Assembly: GCA_002501085.1 (NCBI GenBank)
Contig: DLRL01000078.1
Location: 433-7,582 of the forward strand
Reading direction: 5' to 3'
Origin: Gemmatimonadales bacterium UBA7889
GTDB taxonomy: Bacteria; Gemmatimonadota; Gemmatimonadetes; Longimicrobiales; Gaopeijiaceae
Length of the DNA stretch: 7,150 nucleotides
Shown here piece by piece: positions 5,629 to 7,150 of this stretch. Position 1 is the first letter of the stretch; each line of letters begins with the position of its first letter. Under the pieces are notes generated by a model. It saw nothing but the letters and a program-made list of their open reading frames with translations, made no database searches and was not told where the DNA came from. Position numbers and translations under genes: made by a program.

Positions 5629-6002
5629 TAAGAAAGATCGTCACCTTTCTTGTTCTTACTGTAAATGCCATATGCAAGAATTCCCACACCAATGGAGAGC
5701 ACTAACAGTCCGATCCCAAAGAGCGCCTGCTCTTCTGCACCAAAATGTCCAAATAAAGCGATTCCTATTCCTACCCCAGAGGTAATGAGTCCAGAGCGAA
5801 TATCATCTTTATCTTTTCCCTTTCCCGCCTTATACCCCGGAACGCTTTCCAGTAATTCTGGAGATAATTCTTGCCCACTTTCAATCAACTTTTGCAGGGT
5901 TGCATTAAACTGTTCCTTAGTTCTGTTGTCATAGTAAAAAACGATCCAAACAATCCCTACTGGCATTGCGATTCCAGCTAATGGAATAAGAAGTGCCCAC
6001 AT
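5628..6002 (-). CDS. DUF6249-like membrane protein
   Basis: A 124-residue protein with a membrane helix at about 3-23, a cytoplasmic or periplasmic segment NRTKEQFNATLQKLIESGQE (26-45) followed by LSPELL, a charged linker KGKDKDD, and two further helices (about 70-86 and 93-115). The arrangement 'helix, then x-L-IESGQ-x-x-PELL, then two helices' matches the DUF6249 family as I recall it, commonly encoded beside ECF sigma factors. ATG 6002 is supported by AGAGG at 6007-6011 with 4 nt spacing. As the first gene of the operon and coupled to the sigma gene by TAATG, it may help anchor or modulate the sigma factor; that function is inferred from context only. Confidence 0.78.
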   Translation of the reverse strand: MWALLIPLAGIAMPVGIVWIVFYYDNRTKEQFNATLQKLIESGQELSPELLESVPGYKAGKGKDKDDIRSGLITSGVGIGIALFGHFGAEEQALFGIGLLVLSIGVGILAYGIYSKNKKGDDLS

Positions 6003-6035
6003 AAAACCTCTCTCTATTTAGTAAAAAAGTGTGTC

Positions 6036-6066
6036 CTCTCTAATAGGATATACTTGAATTAGGGAG
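6036..6066. other. inverted repeat in the divergent intergenic region
   Basis: CTCTCTAAT (6036-6044) is complementary to ATTAGGGAG (6058-6066) with one G-T wobble, around a 13-base spacer. It lies between the leftward sigma operon start (6002) and the operator at 6126-6177, so it would be in the sigma-operon leader or its promoter. It could be a regulator site or a leader hairpin. On the minus-strand RNA one pair becomes A-C, which weakens the hairpin reading and favours a DNA site, if either. Confidence 0.35.
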
Positions 6067-6125
6067 AAATCGTTGCGACCAACCTCGGCCTCTCTCTAAA
6101 AGTCATGCTTACTAATCATTATGTT

Positions 6126-6177
6126 AAGTTTACTTGACTCTATGAATTGTAAGCACTACTATACGTCAAGTTTACTT
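6126..6177. promoter_or_regulatory. large inverted operator of the XRE/membrane-protein pair
   Basis: AAGTTTACTTGAC (6126-6138) and GTCAAGTTTACTT (6165-6177) are inverted copies that pair except at the two central T bases of each AAGT-TT-ACTT half-site, and the 10-mer AAGTTTACTT is also repeated directly 42 bp apart, four helical turns. One arm covers the -35 box and the other the predicted transcription start of the rightward promoter. This layout is expected for repression by a dimeric HTH protein bridging two sites. The 68-residue XRE protein encoded downstream is the natural candidate (inference). Confidence 0.7.
6134..6162 (+). promoter_or_regulatory. sigma-70 promoter for the rightward operon
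   Basis: TTGACT (6134-6139, five of six matches) and TACTAT (6157-6162, five of six) are separated by exactly 17 bases. Transcription would start near 6169, about 35 nt before ATG 6204. The boxes overlap the operator arms, so binding there should block RNA polymerase. Confidence 0.75.
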
Positions 6178-6203
6178 TACATTACAACGAAAAAGTTAAA
6201 CAC

Positions 6204-6626
6204 ATGGATAAACTGAAGGCAGATTCCAATAATTACCCCACAAGGATCGCTAAAAGCTCTCTTCACCTGCTCCGCTGGACCGCTACTTGGTTAGCGACCA
6301 CTGCGTTCGCAGGTTTGGGGCCCGGATTGATATGGGATTACGCTACTTTGCCAACGATTCTTGCAATTCTGGTCAATCTAGGAATTGGCTTTAGAATGAT
6401 TTTGCAGATTAAACGATACGTACAAGCGTTGGACGAACTGGGTCAAAAAATCTTTCTTAATGCCGCATCTATCACACTAGGTGTGGGATTAGTGTGTGGG
6501 ATTAGCTATACACTGCTGGCATCCCAAAAACTTATTTCTTTTCAGCCGGAGATTGGACACCTCAACTCGTTGATGGCTCTGACTTTCGTGGCCGCGAACT
6601 ACGCCGGTGCTAGGAAGTACAGATGA
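6204..6626 (+). CDS. four-helix membrane protein paired with an XRE regulator
   Basis: A 140-residue protein with four predicted membrane helices at about 25-43, 50-67, 86-106 and 118-136, and a conserved-looking cytoplasmic loop between helices 2 and 3 (IKRYVQALDELGQKIFLNAAS). Small membrane proteins with 'R-Y-hhxxLDEhxxxIxLxAhshxhG' followed by a small XRE gene are a recurring bacterial pair as I recall; their function is unknown. The start at ATG 6204 gives a predicted cytoplasmic N-terminus but has no clear Shine-Dalgarno sequence (AAAGTTAAACAC precedes it), so translation may be weak. The stop overlaps the XRE start (ATGA), so the two are coupled. A membrane-linked control of the XRE protein is plausible but not shown. 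Confidence 0.8.
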   Translation: MDKLKADSNNYPTRIAKSSLHLLRWTATWLATTAFAGLGPGLIWDYATLPTILAILVNLGIGFRMILQIKRYVQALDELGQKIFLNAASITLGVGLVCGISYTLLASQKLISFQPEIGHLNSLMALTFVAANYAGARKYR

Positions 6627-6829
6627 AAAATCGTTTTAAGGTACTTCGTGCGGAACAGGATTGGACTCAAGCTCAGTTGGCCGATGAGCTACAGGTTTCT
6701 CGACAGACCGTTAACGCCATTGAAACAGGAAAATTCGATCCCAGTTTGAAACTAGCCTTCAAAGCTGCTCGGCTTTTTGAGTTGGGGATAGAAGACATCT
6801 TTCAAGATGAGAGACCTCGGGCTTCGTAG
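6623..6829 (+). CDS. small XRE-family HTH regulator (YozG/Cro-like)
   Basis: A complete 68-residue protein made almost only of an XRE DNA-binding domain: LRAEQDWTQAQLADELQVSR (8-27), recognition helix SRQTVNAIETGKFDPSLKLA (26-45), then AARLFELGIEDIFQ (48-61). The length and the ending 'LGIEDIFQ' are typical of the stand-alone regulators that accompany small multi-helix membrane proteins. ATG 6623 overlaps the upstream stop by 4 nt, so translation is coupled. The inverted operator at 6126-6177 on the pair's own promoter suggests negative autoregulation. The nearby divergent sigma operon could also be affected, since its upstream region contains the same operator. Family assignment is secure; the target is inferred. 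Confidence 0.92.
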   Translation: MKNRFKVLRAEQDWTQAQLADELQVSRQTVNAIETGKFDPSLKLAFKAARLFELGIEDIFQDERPRAS

Positions 6830-6860
6830 CATCTATGTACAGCATTTTACACATTAGATG
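6830..6860. other. intergenic hairpin after the XRE gene
   Basis: CATCTA (6830-6835) with TAGATG (6855-6860), extended by TGT (6836-6838) with ACA (6851-6853) after a one-base bulge, forms a stem of nine pairs with a 12-base loop. No T-run follows, so it is not a standard terminator. It lies directly before the Shine-Dalgarno of the 59-residue gene and may set its relative expression by processing or partial termination. Confidence 0.45.
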
Positions 6861-6873
6861 AGGGGAAAATGTT

Positions 6874-7053
6874 ATGTCAAAAATTATGATTTCACAGTCA
6901 ATTATGTGGGCAGCAGCAATAATCGTCACTGCTATATCTGATGAATTAGGTTGGTTGTGGTTAACTATATTAGCAGTAATGGCATTAGGAGCCTTAAGGG
7001 CTGAGAATCACAAAGCTGCCACATGCCTTGGACACGGTCTCAGCTCCAAATAG
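6874..7053 (+). CDS. 59-residue small membrane protein
   Basis: ATG 6874 is preceded by AGGGG (6861-6865) with 8 nt spacing, a stronger ribosome site than that of the operon's first gene. The protein starts MSKIMISQSIMWAAAIIV, has two hydrophobic segments (about 9-20 and 26-41), a central charged pair DE (23-24), and a short polar tail containing one Cys (51). It is the third gene of the rightward set, 44 nt after the XRE gene and beyond a hairpin. I do not recognise a family. Two-helix size and position suggest a small inner-membrane protein; function unknown. An alternative in-frame ATG 6886 would shorten it by four residues. Confidence 0.68.
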   Translation: MSKIMISQSIMWAAAIIVTAISDELGWLWLTILAVMALGALRAENHKAATCLGHGLSSK

Positions 7054-7118
7054 TTATGGCTTACAGCCAAGATTCAATTCAAGACAATCAAGATCCACGG
7101 GTGGCAAAGCATTCCACA

Positions 7119-7150
7119 CCGAAACTCCCGTCGGGATCACCACACCGGAC
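7119..7150 (+). repeat. dispersed intergenic repeat, copy E (cut by window edge)
   Basis: The left half of the repeat is visible: CCGAAACTCCC, a GTCGGGAT segment and the exact core CACCACACCGGA at 7138-7149, followed by C. The right half (CAAAACAGTG part and the pairing arm) lies outside the window. The copy follows the 59-residue gene. Confidence 0.75.

Noticed and set aside
383..7150. CRISPR array
   Set aside because: The repeats are hundreds to thousands of bases apart with genes between them, diverged, and no cas genes are present.
1..7150. tRNA or rRNA genes
   Set aside because: No cloverleaf with a GTTCRANNC T-loop or conserved rRNA segment was seen on either strand.

Overview
The window looks like chromosomal DNA of a Gram-negative bacterium of moderate GC content. 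It encodes a predicted outer-membrane beta-barrel, a Tat-exported protein, a lipoprotein signal peptide, sigma-70-type promoters and Shine-Dalgarno sites. I cannot name the genus. The mix of families (exported UroD-like protein, barrel with a CxxxxC periplasmic domain, ECF sigma factor, DUF6249-like protein) fits environmental Proteobacteria, Acidobacteriota or related phyla; this is an inference, not an identification.

Layout, left to right. 1-106 is the C-terminal tail of a probable FAD-dependent amine oxidase. 107-593 holds no convincing gene; it contains repeat copy A and a good promoter. 594-1061 (+) is an XRE-type HTH regulator with a nine-G run. After repeat B comes a four-helix membrane protein (1190-1606, -). 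After repeat C comes a leftward operon: a 32-residue mini-lipoprotein (3116-3214), a Tat-exported UroD-superfamily protein (2034-3119) whose TTG start overlaps the lipoprotein stop, and an 85-residue membrane protein (1769-2026). After repeat D comes a tightly packed leftward four-gene operon: DUF6249-like membrane protein (5628-6002), ECF sigma factor (5137-5628), 127-residue membrane protein with a recent 19-residue internal duplication (4757-5140), and outer-membrane barrel (3368-4729). Divergent from it is a rightward set: a four-helix membrane protein (6204-6626), a 68-residue XRE regulator overlapping it by 4 nt (6623-6829), and a 59-residue membrane protein (6874-7053). Repeat E starts just before the right edge.

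Two things stand out. First, a roughly 50-70 bp repeat occurs five times in the same orientation and only between genes, so that the window is cut into one- to several-gene modules. A short stem in it is maintained by compensatory changes, and part of its right half has integron-attC-like spacing, although full attC criteria are not met. Second, both regulatory modules are compact and readable. The sigma operon has its three upstream genes overlapping by 1 or 4 nt, with no recognisable zinc-finger anti-sigma factor. The divergent XRE pair has a strong sigma-70 promoter embedded in a large inverted operator, as expected for autorepression.
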